A stretch of DNA of 47,982 bases from an uncultured Pseudomonadota bacterium (lineage in GTDB: Bacteria; Pseudomonadota; Gammaproteobacteria; Steroidobacterales; Steroidobacteraceae), in contig CAISHQ010000004.1 of the NCBI GenBank assembly GCA_903885195.1, forward strand, positions 1 to 47,982, read 5' to 3'. Below the pieces are notes generated by a model. The model was given only the letters and a program-made list of their open reading frames with translations, made no database searches and was not told where the DNA came from. The position numbers and the translations under genes are program-made. Shown here in pieces: positions 34,943 through 44,853 of the stretch. The stretch's first letter is position 1. Every line of letters begins with the position of its first letter.

Positions 34943-36182
34943 GACGCAGGGCCTCCGCAGGTTGGGTACGCGATGCTCGCCACGCCGGGTAAATGGTGGC
35001 GAGCGCACACAGCAGGAAGGCCACCGCACACACCTGGGTCACATCCAGCCACTGCACTTGCGCTGGCAAATCGCTCATGAAGTAAACCTTGGCATCGAGA
35101 AACTGCACGCCGAAAACCCCCTCGATGCTACGCACGATGCTCTCCACGTTTCGCGCCAGCGTAATGCCGAGCGCCGCGCCCAAACCCGTGCCCACCAGAC
35201 CAATCAGCACACCCTGCACCGCAAAAGTTGCAAGGATGCTGGCCGGCGACGCTCCAAGCGTACGCAACAAGGCGATATCGCCCTGCTTTTCCTTGACGAT
35301 CATGACCAGCGTCGCAACGATGTTGAAGGCGGCCACACCCACGATGGTGAGCAGGATCACGAACATCAGCCCCTTGGTCAACTCGATCGATTGGAAAAAG
35401 TTGGCGTGGTTGCGCGTCCAGTCGCTGACGTAGAACCCACCCCCGAGCGATAAGGCCAAATCGCGCACCATCTGCGGAGCCTGCAATGGATCGGTGAGCG
35501 CGAGCCGCAGACCGCTGACCTCCTCGCCCATCCGATAGAGGCGCGCCGCATCGCGCAAATTGAGCAGCACGAGACCGCGATCGAATTCGTACATGCCCGA
35601 CTCGAAGGTGCCGGCCACGGTCAGGCGTCGCATTCGCGGCATCACGCCCTCAGGGGTCGCGCTGCCTTCGGGGGCGATGAGCACCACCGTGTCCCCCTTG
35701 CGCACCCCAAGCTCCGCGGCGAGCGCTGCGCCGAGCACGACCCGCCAGCGCCCAGGCTCGAGATCCTCGATCCGTGCATCACGCAAGTGGGCGGCAAGCC
35801 CCGTAGCCTCGCGCTCGAGCGCGGGATCGACGCCACGGATCGCCGTGCCGAGCACGCGCGAGCCGTGGGCGATCATCGCCTGCGCTTCAATGTAGGGAAC
35901 CGCATGCGTAACGCCGGACGTGGCGAGCGCGCGTTCGCGGGCAGCCTGCCAGTCGGGCAGCGTGCCCTCGAGGCCCATCAGCGTGGCATGCGAAGTGACT
36001 GACAGGATGCGTGAGCGCAGCTCCCGCTCGAAGCCGTTCATGACCGATAGCACCACGATCAGCGTGGCTACGCCGAGCATCAGACCGATCACCGAGATCG
36101 CGGCAACAAACGAGACGAAGCCACGCCGGTGTGCCGAGCGCAGATAACGCGTACCGACCAGCCATTCCCAGCGTGTGCTCAT
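34935..36182 (-). CDS. lolE: Lipoprotein-releasing permease LolE
   Basis: 415-residue FtsX/MacB-type permease. A first membrane helix ([47 protein letters not shown]), a periplasmic domain of about 220 residues, and three C-terminal helices ([42 protein letters not shown]…) ending [18 protein letters not shown]. The [15 protein letters not shown] stretch is closer to LolE than to LolC of E. coli. It starts 9 bases after the paralogous lolC and overlaps lolD. The C/E labels are inferred from these short segments. Confidence 0.85.
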   Translation of the reverse strand: MSTRWEWLVGTRYLRSAHRRGFVSFVAAISVIGLMLGVATLIVVLSVMNGFERELRSRILSVTSHATLMGLEGTLPDWQAARERALATSGVTHAVPYIEAQAMIAHGSRVLGTAIRGVDPALEREATGLAAHLRDARIEDLEPGRWRVVLGAALAAELGVRKGDTVVLIAPEGSATPEGVMPRMRRLTVAGTFESGMYEFDRGLVLLNLRDAARLYRMGEEVSGLRLALTDPLQAPQMVRDLALSLGGGFYVSDWTRNHANFFQSIELTKGLMFVILLTIVGVAAFNIVATLVMIVKEKQGDIALLRTLGASPASILATFAVQGVLIGLVGTGLGAALGITLARNVESIVRSIEGVFGVQFLDAKVYFMSDLPAQVQWLDVTQVCAVAFLLCALATIYPAWRASRTQPAEALRHD

Positions 36183-36191
36183 AGGGCTCGC

Positions 36192-37451
36192 CTACTCGTA
36201 CCGCAGCGCTTCGGCAGGTGCCACGCGGGTCGCGCGGATCGCCGGGTAGACCGTAGCCAGGGCGGTCAGTAGCAGCGCCGCACCAGCGATGGTGCCGACC
36301 TGGCTCCAACGCAACTCCGAGGGAATCGCCGTGATGTAGAACACACCGGGGTCCATGATGTGAAAGCCAAACAGGCGCTCGATCGCGGGCACGATGCTGC
36401 CCACGTTGAGTGCGACGGTGACACCGAGCACCACACCGAGCAGCACACCCACCCAGCCGATGACGAGACCTTGCGTCAGGAAAATGCCGAGCACACTGCG
36501 CGGAGCAGCGCCGAAAGTGCGCAGGATCGCGATGTCCGTACGCTTGTCGGTGACCACCATCACCAGCATGGCGACGATATTGAACGCGGCAACGCCGACG
36601 ATCAGCATGAGAATGATCGCCATCATGGTCTTCTCGATGCGGATGGCACGAAAGTAGTTCGCGTGATCCTGCGTCCAGTCCCTGATCGTCAAGCCCGCGC
36701 TCAGTTGCGGCACCAGCATCGCCGCTGCGGCGCTCGCATGCATGGCGTCCTCGAAACGAAGGTGCAGCCCGTAGGCGCGCGGGTCGTCCGCCGTCAGATC
36801 CCGCAGATCCTGCAGATGCGCAAGGCCGATCGTGGCGTCGTGATCGTGCAGCCCGATCTCGAAGAGCCCCGCCACCTGAAACTCCCTTAGTCGCGGCTCT
36901 GGCGTGCCGGAGGCGTTCAGACCCGGGATGAGCAGCGTGACCGTGTCGCCGCGCTGCACACCGAGTAAACGCGCCACCACGCTGCCGAGGATCACCCGAT
37001 TGGCACCCGGAACGAGATCATCAAGGCGGCCCTCGATGACCGCCGCAGCCGCCTGCGACACGCGCGGTTCGAGCTGCGGGTCGATGCCGCGCAAAAGCAG
37101 GGGCAGCATCTCTGGCGAGCGCACCGCGAGCGCCTGCAACTCGATGTAGGGCGCCACGCCGCGCACCGCCGGGGCCGCTGCCAGCCGCGCCTGTACGGCC
37201 TGCCAGTCGCCAACCGAGGGCGCAGCGCCCGCGGGACCTGCGACGATGACCCGCGCGTGGGTGGATAGCGCCAACAGCCGGTCACGCAGTTGCCCTTCGA
37301 AGCCGTTCATGACCGACAGGATGACGATCAGTGCAGCCACGCCAACGCACACCCCGACCAGCGACACCCAGGTGATGAACGAAACGAAGAACTTGCGGGT
37401 CCGCGAGCGCACGTAGCGCAGTCCGACGAACAGCGACAGGGGCTGGAACAT
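36192..37451 (-). CDS. lolC: Lipoprotein-releasing permease LolC
   Basis: 419-residue paralogue of lolE, start MFQPLSLFVGLRYVRSRTRKFF, resembling the MYQPVALFIGLRYMR start of E. coli LolC. Same architecture: helix [32 protein letters not shown], large periplasmic domain, and helices around [64 protein letters not shown] and the C-terminal ALLLTALATVYPAIRATRVAPAEALRYE. ATG 37451 is chosen because the open frame beyond it is antisense to mfd. First gene of lolC-lolE-lolD; 67 bases separate it from divergent mfd. Confidence 0.87.
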   Translation of the reverse strand: MFQPLSLFVGLRYVRSRTRKFFVSFITWVSLVGVCVGVAALIVILSVMNGFEGQLRDRLLALSTHARVIVAGPAGAAPSVGDWQAVQARLAAAPAVRGVAPYIELQALAVRSPEMLPLLLRGIDPQLEPRVSQAAAAVIEGRLDDLVPGANRVILGSVVARLLGVQRGDTVTLLIPGLNASGTPEPRLREFQVAGLFEIGLHDHDATIGLAHLQDLRDLTADDPRAYGLHLRFEDAMHASAAAAMLVPQLSAGLTIRDWTQDHANYFRAIRIEKTMMAIILMLIVGVAAFNIVAMLVMVVTDKRTDIAILRTFGAAPRSVLGIFLTQGLVIGWVGVLLGVVLGVTVALNVGSIVPAIERLFGFHIMDPGVFYITAIPSELRWSQVGTIAGAALLLTALATVYPAIRATRVAPAEALRYE

Positions 37452-37518
37452 GCGACGACGATTTAACCACACCCGCGGGGCTTGCCTCACGCTCACGGCA
37501 CGGTAAGCTTGCGCGCCC

Positions 37519-40500
37519 ATGCGCCAGCTCCTACGGCCCATCCTTCCCGATGCCAGGCGCCCGCAGGTGCACTGGGGTGAGCTGCATGGCAGCGCTACGG
37601 CGCTGGCCCTCGTTGAGGCTGCGGCACAAGACCAACGACCCTGGCTGCTGATCGAGCCCGACAGTCGCAGCCTCGAGCGGCGGCGCGCCGAGCTCGGTTT
37701 TTTTGCCCCTCCGGGGCTGCGCATCCTGACGCTGCCCGACTGGGAAGTGCTGCCCTACGATGTGTTCTCGCCGCATCCGGACATCACCTCCGAGCGCCTG
37801 CTCGCGCTTGCCGAGTTGCCGACCCTCGAGCGCGGCATCGTTCTCGCCACGGCCGACACGCTGCTGCAGCGCTTGCCGCCACAGAGCTACGTGGCCGGTC
37901 GCAGCTTCTCGCTCAGTGTCGGGGATCGCTTGGCACTCGATGCGTTTCGACTTCGGCTCGCGGAGTCAGGCTATTCCAGCGTCAGTCAGGTGGCAGGCCC
38001 GGGCGAGTACGCCTTGCGCGGCTCACTGCTCGATGTGTTTCCGATGGGGGCTGAGGAGCCGCTGCGCATCGACCTCTTCGACGATGAAATCGAGGCGATC
38101 CGCACCTTCGATCCGCAGACGCAGCGCTCGAGCGCCTCGCTCACTTCGGTAAGGCTTTTGCCGGCGCGGGAGATGCCGCTCGACGGCGACGCCGTGCGCG
38201 CGTTTCGCCGCCGCTATCGAACGCGGTTCGAGGGCGACCCGACCCGCAGTCTCATCTACCGCGGAGTCAGCGACGGCATCGCTCCGGCAGGCATCGAGTT
38301 TTATCTGCCGCTCTTTTTCGACGAGACCGGCACTGTGTTCGACTACCTGCCGGCGCGAACGGTCTGTGCCGATCTGTGCGGTGATCTCGACGGCCTGATC
38401 GGGCGCAGCTGGCAGGCGCTGCAGGAGCGCTACGAACAACGCTGCGGCGATATCGAGCGACCGCTACTGCTGCCCGGGGAACTCTTCATCGACGCGTCGA
38501 GCGTGCAAACGGCTCTCGCGAAGCATCTGCAAGTCACCGTCAGCTCGCTGCGCGTCGCCGACGAAGCGGATGCGAGCCAGTGCAACCTCGGCAGTCGATT
38601 GCCCGAAGAATTGAGGGTGGACGCGCGGGCCGAGCGTCCGCTCGCGCCGCTTGAGGCGTTTCTGTCGGCCGAGCCGCGCCGCGTACTTCTGGCTGCCGAC
38701 TCGCCGGGCCGTCGCGAAGTGCTCAACGACTTGCTGCGGGGCGCGGGTCTACGCGCGGCGACCTGCGAAGGTTGGACGCAGTTTCTCAGCATCGATGCCC
38801 CACTCGCCCTGACGGTGGCGCCAGAGCTCGCGGGCCTCTCGCTGCGCGAGCCGTCGCTCGTCATCCTCTCCGAGTCGCAGCTGTTCGGCACCCGTGCCCG
38901 ACAGGAGCGGCGACGGCGCAAGGTCACGGCCGATCCCAATGCAATCCTGCGCGATCTGCAGACGCTCACCGCCGGCGCAGCGGTGGTGCACGAGGAATAT
39001 GGCGTCGGGCGCTACGTAGGCCTGCAGATCATGGAGGTCGGTGGGCAGAGCGGCGAGTTTCTGGTCCTCGAGTACCAGGACGGCGATCGGTTGTACGTTC
39101 CCGTGCACTCGCTGCACCTCGTCAGCCGGTACTCGGGCGCCGATCCCGACAGTGCACCGCTGCACAAACTCGGCACCGACCAGTGGGCACGTGCCAAGCG
39201 CCGGGCCGCTGAGAAGGTGCGCGACGTTGCGGCGGAGCTCCTCGACCTGTACGCGCAGCGCAAGGCACGGCGCGGCTTGCGCCTCGCGCAGCGTGATCTC
39301 GAGTATCAGGCCTTCGCCAATGCCTTCCCCTTCGAAGAAACGGCCGATCAGGCCGAGGCCATCGCCAAGGTGATCGCGGATCTCGACTCCGAGCAGCCGA
39401 TGGATCGGATCGTTTGCGGTGACGTCGGGTTCGGCAAGACTGAAGTGGCGATGCGCGCCGCGTTCGTCGCCGTGCAGGCCGGCAAGCAGGTCGTTGTGCT
39501 CGTGCCCACCACGCTGCTGGCGCAGCAGCACGCCGCCAACTTCGCCGATCGCTTCGCCGACTGGCCGGTGCGCATCGAATCACTGTCACGCTTCCGCTCG
39601 GGCAAGGAGTCGGCCGCGGTGATCGAGGGCCTTGAGCGGGGCAGCGTCGACATCGTCATCGCCACCCATCGTCTGCTGCATGCCGACGTGCGCTTTAAGG
39701 ACCTCGGCCTGATCATCGTGGATGAGGAGCACCGCTTCGGGGTGCGCGACAAGGAGCGCCTCAAGGCGATGCGCGCCGAGGTGCATGTGCTGACGCTGAC
39801 GGCCACCCCGATCCCGCGCACGCTCAACATGGCGCTCGGTGGCTTGCGAGAGCTGTCGTTGATTGCCACGCCGCCCGCCGAGCGGCTCGCGATCAAGACC
39901 TTCGTCACCGAGTGGAATGACGCCACGATCCGCGAGGCCATCCTGCGCGAACTGCGCCGTGGCGGACAGGTCTACTTCGTGCACAACGAGGTCAAGGACA
40001 TCGGCAAGTTTGCCGACGATCTCGTCAAGCTCGTACCCGAGGCCAGCATCCGCATCGGTCACGGCCAGATGCGCGAACGCGAACTCGAGCAGCTGATGGT
40101 CGACTTCTACCACCGGCGCTTCGACATTCTCGTCTGCACCACCATCATCGAAAGTGGTATCGACGTGCCGAGCGCCAACACCATCCTGATCGATCGGGCC
40201 GACCGTTTTGGTCTCGCCCAACTGCATCAGATGCGCGGCCGCGTCGGTCGCTCGCACCACCGTGCCTATGCGTACATGCTCGTGCCATCGCGCAAGGCGC
40301 TGGCGGGCGATGCGCTGCGTCGCCTCGAGGCGCTCGAGTCTCTCGAAGAACTCGGCGCCGGTTTCGTGCTGGCCACGCATGATCTTGAGATTCGTGGCGC
40401 AGGAGAACTGCTCGGCGAAGGACAAAGCGGCGAGATGACTGAGGTCGGACTCAGTATGTATCTCGATATGCTCGATCGCGCGGTCAAGGCCATGAAGGAA

Positions 40501-40995
40501 GGTCGCAAGCCGGCCCTCGATGCGCCGTTGGCCGCGCAGTCCGAGGTCGAGATGCGCGTGCCGGCGCTACTGCCCGATGATTACGTCGCAGACGTGCATG
40601 TGCGGCTCGCGCTCTACAAACGCATCGCTGCAGCGGCCGACGATGCCGTACTCGATGAATTGACGACCGAACTCGTCGATCGCTTCGGCGAATTACCGCC
40701 CGCCAGTCACAACCTGCTGCGCAACGCGCGACTGCGACTGCGTGCACGCCGACTCGGCGTGCGCCGGCTCGACTTCGGGGCGCATGGCGGCTACGTACTC
40801 TTCGAAGCCGACAACCGTATCGAACCACAGGCCGTGATCCGGCTGCTGCAGGATCGCTCGCGCGACTACAAGCTCGAGGGAGCACTCAAACTGCGCGTCT
40901 CGCGCGAGCTCGATGACGAGGCGGAACGTTACGAGTTCGTGACCTCGCTGCTGCAACGACTCGCGCCGCCCTCGGCTATGATCACGCCATCATGA
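37519..40995 (+). CDS. mfd: Transcription-repair coupling factor Mfd
   Basis: 1158-residue translocase that removes stalled RNA polymerase and recruits UvrA. UvrB-homology module at the N-terminus (LPDWEVLPYDVFSPHPDITSERLLALAELP … YSSVSQVAGPGEYALRGSLLDVFPMGAEEPLRIDLFDDEIEAIRTFDP), RNA polymerase-interacting domain (VVHEEYGVGRYVGLQIMEVGGQSGEFLVLEYQDGDRLYVPVHSLHLVSRY), then the RecG-like helicase with Walker A CGDVGFGKTEVAMRAAF (about residue 633), DEEH (about 733), TLTATPIPRTLNMALGGLRELSLIATPP and IDRADRFGLAQLHQMRGRVGR, and a C-terminal D7 domain. Full length. Its stop overlaps csiV by four bases (ATGA). Confidence 0.98.
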   Translation: MRQLLRPILPDARRPQVHWGELHGSATALALVEAAAQDQRPWLLIEPDSRSLERRRAELGFFAPPGLRILTLPDWEVLPYDVFSPHPDITSERLLALAELPTLERGIVLATADTLLQRLPPQSYVAGRSFSLSVGDRLALDAFRLRLAESGYSSVSQVAGPGEYALRGSLLDVFPMGAEEPLRIDLFDDEIEAIRTFDPQTQRSSASLTSVRLLPAREMPLDGDAVRAFRRRYRTRFEGDPTRSLIYRGVSDGIAPAGIEFYLPLFFDETGTVFDYLPARTVCADLCGDLDGLIGRSWQALQERYEQRCGDIERPLLLPGELFIDASSVQTALAKHLQVTVSSLRVADEADASQCNLGSRLPEELRVDARAERPLAPLEAFLSAEPRRVLLAADSPGRREVLNDLLRGAGLRAATCEGWTQFLSIDAPLALTVAPELAGLSLREPSLVILSESQLFGTRARQERRRRKVTADPNAILRDLQTLTAGAAVVHEEYGVGRYVGLQIMEVGGQSGEFLVLEYQDGDRLYVPVHSLHLVSRYSGADPDSAPLHKLGTDQWARAKRRAAEKVRDVAAELLDLYAQRKARRGLRLAQRDLEYQAFANAFPFEETADQAEAIAKVIADLDSEQPMDRIVCGDVGFGKTEVAMRAAFVAVQAGKQVVVLVPTTLLAQQHAANFADRFADWPVRIESLSRFRSGKESAAVIEGLERGSVDIVIATHRLLHADVRFKDLGLIIVDEEHRFGVRDKERLKAMRAEVHVLTLTATPIPRTLNMALGGLRELSLIATPPAERLAIKTFVTEWNDATIREAILRELRRGGQVYFVHNEVKDIGKFADDLVKLVPEASIRIGHGQMRERELEQLMVDFYHRRFDILVCTTIIESGIDVPSANTILIDRADRFGLAQLHQMRGRVGRSHHRAYAYMLVPSRKALAGDALRRLEALESLEELGAGFVLATHDLEIRGAGELLGEGQSGEMTEVGLSMYLDMLDRAVKAMKEGRKPALDAPLAAQSEVEMRVPALLPDDYVADVHVRLALYKRIAAAADDAVLDELTTELVDRFGELPPASHNLLRNARLRLRARRLGVRRLDFGAHGGYVLFEADNRIEPQAVIRLLQDRSRDYKLEGALKLRVSRELDDEAERYEFVTSLLQRLAPPSAMITPS

Positions 40996-41669
40996 GCCAC
41001 TGCCTCGCAGCCCCCACCCGGGTCTTCGTACGCCCGGCCCCGAGCCGAGCCTCGGTACGCCTGCTCCTCACCCGTCTCGCGCTCGGCTTCGCCGTACTGT
41101 CGTTGCTCGGCGGCGTGGCGCCCGTTGTCGCGCAGAGTGCGGGCACGCAGCCCGCGAACGCGCAGGCACCCGCCGCTGCGTCGTCCGCGGGCGCCTACAA
41201 CGTCGAGGTCATCGTCTTTCGCGGCAACGGCCCACGCGAGGAAGGCGGCGGAGCGCCGCCCACGCGCTCGGCGCGCGATGCCGATTCGTCGAGCGGCACC
41301 GCGCAGGCCGCGCGATTTCTGAAGCCGCTTCCCGCCTCGGCGCTGCAACTGAGCGGCGCACGGCAGCGCCTCGCCACGGGCGGCTACAAGGTGCTGGCAC
41401 ACGCCGGCTGGACGCAGACCGCGAGCAGTTGGGGTTCACGCAGCGGCTTGCCGATCGAGCGCGTCGGCGTGCAGAGCCCGGGTCTCAGTGGCGTGTTTCT
41501 GCTCGAGCGTGGCTCATTGCTGCACTTTGGCATGAACCTGAAATTCACCGCCGACAACGGCGCCACCTGGCAGTTGAGCGAGATCCGCCGGGTCCGTCTC
41601 AACGAAAAAAACTACTACGACAACCCTGGCCTCGGCGTGATCGCTGTGGTCACACCCGTCGCCCGCTAA
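40992..41669 (+). CDS. CsiV-family periplasmic protein
   Basis: 225 residues. Signal peptide with hydrophobic core LALGFAVLSLLGGVAPVVAQS, then a Pro/Ala linker and the start of the conserved domain YNVEVIVFRGN. The end LSEIRRVRLNEKNYYDNPGLGVIAVVTPV matches CsiV-type proteins, known as peptidoglycan-binding proteins in Vibrio cholerae (cell shape integrity) and typically found next to mfd. The conserved domain here is short and its centre (FLKPLPASALQLSGARQRLATGGYKVLAHAGWTQ) is preserved. ATG 40992 overlaps the mfd stop, so translation is coupled. Confidence 0.8.
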   Translation: MSHCLAAPTRVFVRPAPSRASVRLLLTRLALGFAVLSLLGGVAPVVAQSAGTQPANAQAPAAASSAGAYNVEVIVFRGNGPREEGGGAPPTRSARDADSSSGTAQAARFLKPLPASALQLSGARQRLATGGYKVLAHAGWTQTASSWGSRSGLPIERVGVQSPGLSGVFLLERGSLLHFGMNLKFTADNGATWQLSEIRRVRLNEKNYYDNPGLGVIAVVTPVAR

Positions 41670-41699
41670 CCCTGCGCTGACGAGCGGCGGGGTGTCGTG

Positions 41700-42740
41700 T
41701 CAGGCGAGCCGCAAATCCGGCGGCGCCTCAGTACGCGCCAGAGCCTGCTGCGCCGCCTGCCACAGGGACGAGGCGCGCAGCGCTTGCGGATCGGGTGAAG
41801 GTTTACCCCGCAGCCTGACGCGGCGCAGGGCCGAAGCGGGATCTGCGGGAGCCTTAAAGCCATCGAGCAGCAACTCGACGCTAGGCCTGTGGTTGCAGAC
41901 CGGCAGCACATCGCAGCCGGCGGCCAGCGCACGCTCGGCCCGCTCGACGATGCCACCGACCGAGGCGGCGCCTGCCATCGACAGATCGTCGGCGAACACC
42001 ACACCCTGAAAGCGCATCTCCGTGCGCAGCAAGCCGCGGATCCAGCGCGTCGACGCACTCGCCGGCACCGAGTCGATGTCGGGGTACAGCACGTGCGCGA
42101 CCATCACCGCAGGCAGACCGTTGGCGATCAACAATCGGTAGGGCGCGAGATCCTGATCCATGTCGATCAAGGCGCGCCGATCGATCGGCAAGTCATGATG
42201 CGAATCGGCGACGACAGCGCCGTGGCCCGGAAAATGTTTGGCCGTAGCCGCCATGCCCGCTGCCTTCATGCCCGCCATGTAGGCCACAGCGAGTTCGCCC
42301 ACCACCGCCGCCGAGCGGTGCAGCGCCCGATCCCCAATCACTTCGCTTACGCCGTAGTCGAGATCGACACAGGGCGCGAACGACACATCGACGCCATGGG
42401 CTCGCAGTTCGGCCGCCATGAGCCAGCCCATCTCGCGGGCGAGCGCAAGCCCGGCTCGAGGTGCAGCATCATATTCGTGGCCGATGCGACGTGCGGGCGG
42501 CAAGCGGGAAAAGCCCGTGCGAAAACGCTGCACCCGGCCACCCTCGTGATCAACGGCAACGATCAACGCGGGCGAACGCACCGCATGGATGTCGGCGACC
42601 AACCGACGCAGTTGCTCCGGGTCGGCGTAGTTGCGCGCAAAGAGGATGACGCTGCCGACGAGCGGGTGCGCGAGGATCTCGCGCTCCACTGGCTGCAGCA
42701 CGGTGCCCTCGAGATCCACCATCAAGGGGCCGAGCGTCAT
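41700..42740 (-). CDS. nagZ: Beta-N-acetylhexosaminidase NagZ
   Basis: Glycoside hydrolase family 3 enzyme that removes GlcNAc from anhydro-muropeptides during peptidoglycan recycling. 346 residues from ATG 42740 (4-base overlap with the rlmD stop). Seen: LMVDLEGTVLQPVEREILAHPLVGSVILFARNY, ALIVAVDHEGGRVQRFR, VSFAPCVDLDYG, the signature ATAKHFPGHG with DSHHDLP, and FADDLSMAGA carrying the nucleophile Asp. Cytoplasmic, no signal peptide. It is the last gene of the rnc-era-recO-pdxJ-exonuclease-rlmD-nagZ chain. The longer frame to 42839 is antisense noise. Confidence 0.95.
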   Translation of the reverse strand: MTLGPLMVDLEGTVLQPVEREILAHPLVGSVILFARNYADPEQLRRLVADIHAVRSPALIVAVDHEGGRVQRFRTGFSRLPPARRIGHEYDAAPRAGLALAREMGWLMAAELRAHGVDVSFAPCVDLDYGVSEVIGDRALHRSAAVVGELAVAYMAGMKAAGMAATAKHFPGHGAVVADSHHDLPIDRRALIDMDQDLAPYRLLIANGLPAVMVAHVLYPDIDSVPASASTRWIRGLLRTEMRFQGVVFADDLSMAGAASVGGIVERAERALAAGCDVLPVCNHRPSVELLLDGFKAPADPASALRRVRLRGKPSPDPQALRASSLWQAAQQALARTEAPPDLRLA

Positions 42741-44065
42741 CGACTGCGCTCCAGTACCGCGATCGATTCGACGTGATTCGTATGCGGGAACATGTCGATC
42801 ACTCCGGCCGCAGCCAGTTGGAACCCGTGCTGATGACACAGCACGTCGAGATCGCGCGCAAGGGTCCCGGGATGGCAGGACACGTAAACCATGCGCCGCG
42901 GCGCAAGCGCAGCCAGCGTCGGCAGCACTTCGAGTGCACCGGCTCGCGGGGGATCAAGCAGCACGCGGTCGAACGGACCGCCGAGGACCGTTGCGGCAAT
43001 CGAAGGATCGAACAGGTTGGCCGTCTTGAAACTGACGTTACCGAGTTGGTTGAGTGCGGCGTTATGCCGCGCCCGCTCGACCAGGGCGGCATCCCCTTCC
43101 ACACCCACCACCTCACGCGCCCGACGGGCGAGAGGCAGCGTGAAGTTGCCGAGACCGCAGAAGAGGTCCAGCACCCGATCTTGTGGTCCCACCTGCAACT
43201 GCGCGACCGCATGCGCGACGAGCGCTCGGTTGACCTCGGCATTGATCTGCACGAAGTCCGTCGGCAAGAACTCGAAGCGCAGTCCCTCCGCGGGCAGCGT
43301 GTAATGCAGGCAGGCCCGCTCACCCTGCAACGGCTGCACCGTGTCGGCCCCGCCGCGCTGCAGGTACACCCGCAGACCGCGCTCGGCCTCAAACGCCGCG
43401 AGGGCCGCGCGATCCGCGACCGATAGATCCTCGAGCACGCGAAACACGAGTACGGTAACCGACTCCCCGACGGCGACCTCGATCTGCGGGATGGCTTGCC
43501 GCGCCTCGAGTCCCGTGAGCAGTTCTGCGAGCGGCGTGATCAACGCATCGACCGGTGAGGCCAGGATCTCGCAGCGCTCGAGTGCTGCCACGTACGGCTT
43601 GCGACGCTCGCGAAAGCCGACGAGTACTCGCCCGCGTTTGGCCACGAACTTGGCGCCGAGGCGCGCGCGTCGCCGGTAGCCCCAGATCGGCCCCTCAATC
43701 GGTGCCAGCCACTCCCGCGGGGTCACCTTGCCGATGCGCGCCAAGGTATCGGCGAGTTCCCGTTGTTTACTGACCAACTGTGCCGCAGGCGCCAGATGCT
43801 GCAGCGCACAACCGCCACACAAACCAAAATGGGCACATCGCGGCACGACCCGCGAGGGCGAGGCCTCCAGCACCTCGAGCAGCTGCGCTTCGTCATGCTG
43901 TCGATGCCGCGCGGTGCGCTGGAAACGCACCCGCTCGCCCTCGAGCGCACCGGCAACGAACACCGTTTTGCTGTCGCGGATGACGCCATCGCCGTCGTGG
44001 TTGAGAGCCACCACGACGCCCTCCTCCACCAACTCGGGCAAGGCGCGGCGAGAAGCGCGGCTCAT
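42737..44065 (-). CDS. rlmD: 23S rRNA (uracil-1939-C5) methyltransferase RlmD (RumA)
   Basis: 442-residue SAM-dependent methyltransferase. N-terminal TRAM domain (DGDGVIRDSKTVFVAGALEGERVRFQR), the iron-sulfur cluster site RCAHFGLCGGCALQHL (three Cys plus an earlier or later one), PIWGYRRRARLGAKFV, DFVQINAEVNRALVAHAVAQL, the SAM motif VLDLFCGLGNFTLPLAR, LLDPPRAGA, and the catalytic SCHPGTLARDL with the nucleophilic Cys. VDMFPHTNHVE-like end (IDMFPHTNHVESIAVLER) is diagnostic. ATG 44065 overlaps the upstream exonuclease stop by four bases. Confidence 0.95.
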   Translation of the reverse strand: MSRASRRALPELVEEGVVVALNHDGDGVIRDSKTVFVAGALEGERVRFQRTARHRQHDEAQLLEVLEASPSRVVPRCAHFGLCGGCALQHLAPAAQLVSKQRELADTLARIGKVTPREWLAPIEGPIWGYRRRARLGAKFVAKRGRVLVGFRERRKPYVAALERCEILASPVDALITPLAELLTGLEARQAIPQIEVAVGESVTVLVFRVLEDLSVADRAALAAFEAERGLRVYLQRGGADTVQPLQGERACLHYTLPAEGLRFEFLPTDFVQINAEVNRALVAHAVAQLQVGPQDRVLDLFCGLGNFTLPLARRAREVVGVEGDAALVERARHNAALNQLGNVSFKTANLFDPSIAATVLGGPFDRVLLDPPRAGALEVLPTLAALAPRRMVYVSCHPGTLARDLDVLCHQHGFQLAAAGVIDMFPHTNHVESIAVLERSR

Positions 44066-44853
44066 GCGGACCCGGGCGCCGCTGCAGCCGGCCACGCCGC
44101 GAGAAACTCCGCGTGATGCGGCTCGGGCGACTCGGCCAAAAGTTCACGCACGCGCTGCTCTTCCGCAGCGAGCTCGGTGGCATCGAGATGCCCGCGAATC
44201 ATCTGAAAACGCAGGTAGATGAGCCAGGTGTTGAGCACGTCGGTCTCGCAGTAACGGCGGATCGCCTGCAGGTTGCCTGCCGCATAGGCCGGCCAGACCT
44301 GATCTCCGGCAAAGCCGAGCTTGCCCGGCAAGCCGAGTAGATCCGCCATGTCCGCGAGGCTCGCCTTGGCGCGCGGCTGATAACCCGACAGGACGTCCAT
44401 CAAGTCGGTATGCCGTTCGTGGTAGCGGCTGAGGTAGTTGTTCCAGCGAAAGCTTTGATCCTCGCCGCCCGTCTCCCAGTAACGTCGTGCCACCACGCGA
44501 TGCCGCAGCGCCCGGTAGTGCAACACCGGCAGATCGAAACCGCCGCCGTTCCAGGACACGAGCGTCGGTGTGTAGCGATCGATTCCCTCGAAAAAACGGC
44601 TGACGAGTTCAGCCTCGTCGGCCTCGAGATCACCGAGGCTCCAAACCTTCAGCGAATCACCGCGCCGCAAGACGCAGGAGATCGCCACGATGCGATGCTG
44701 TTCGTGCGGCAGGAAGTCGCTCCCGCCGTGCTTGCGGGCCTGCGCGAACATGGCGTCCGCCACCGACGCATCCTCCAAGCCCTCGAGACCATAAACCCGC
44801 CGCCCAAGCTCCACATCGGGCACGGTCTCGATGTCGAACACCAGCACGCTCAC
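44062..44853 (-). CDS. PolB-type 3'-5' exonuclease
   Basis: 263-residue DEDDy exonuclease related to the proofreading domain of family B polymerases (the 'predicted 3'-5' exonuclease, PolB-like' family). Exo [12 protein letters not shown] (residues 4-14); Exo [23 protein letters not shown]; Exo [16 protein letters not shown] with the Tyr two codons before the Glu-Thr-Asp. GTG 44853 overlaps the pdxJ stop (GTGA); the longer frame upstream runs antisense in pdxJ. Substrate (DNA or RNA) cannot be told. It sits between pdxJ and rlmD, fully inside a coupled operon of RNA and repair genes, with rnc, era and recO upstream. Confidence 0.92.
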   Translation of the reverse strand: MSVLVFDIETVPDVELGRRVYGLEGLEDASVADAMFAQARKHGGSDFLPHEQHRIVAISCVLRRGDSLKVWSLGDLEADEAELVSRFFEGIDRYTPTLVSWNGGGFDLPVLHYRALRHRVVARRYWETGGEDQSFRWNNYLSRYHERHTDLMDVLSGYQPRAKASLADMADLLGLPGKLGFAGDQVWPAYAAGNLQAIRRYCETDVLNTWLIYLRFQMIRGHLDATELAAEEQRVRELLAESPEPHHAEFLAAWPAAAAPGSA

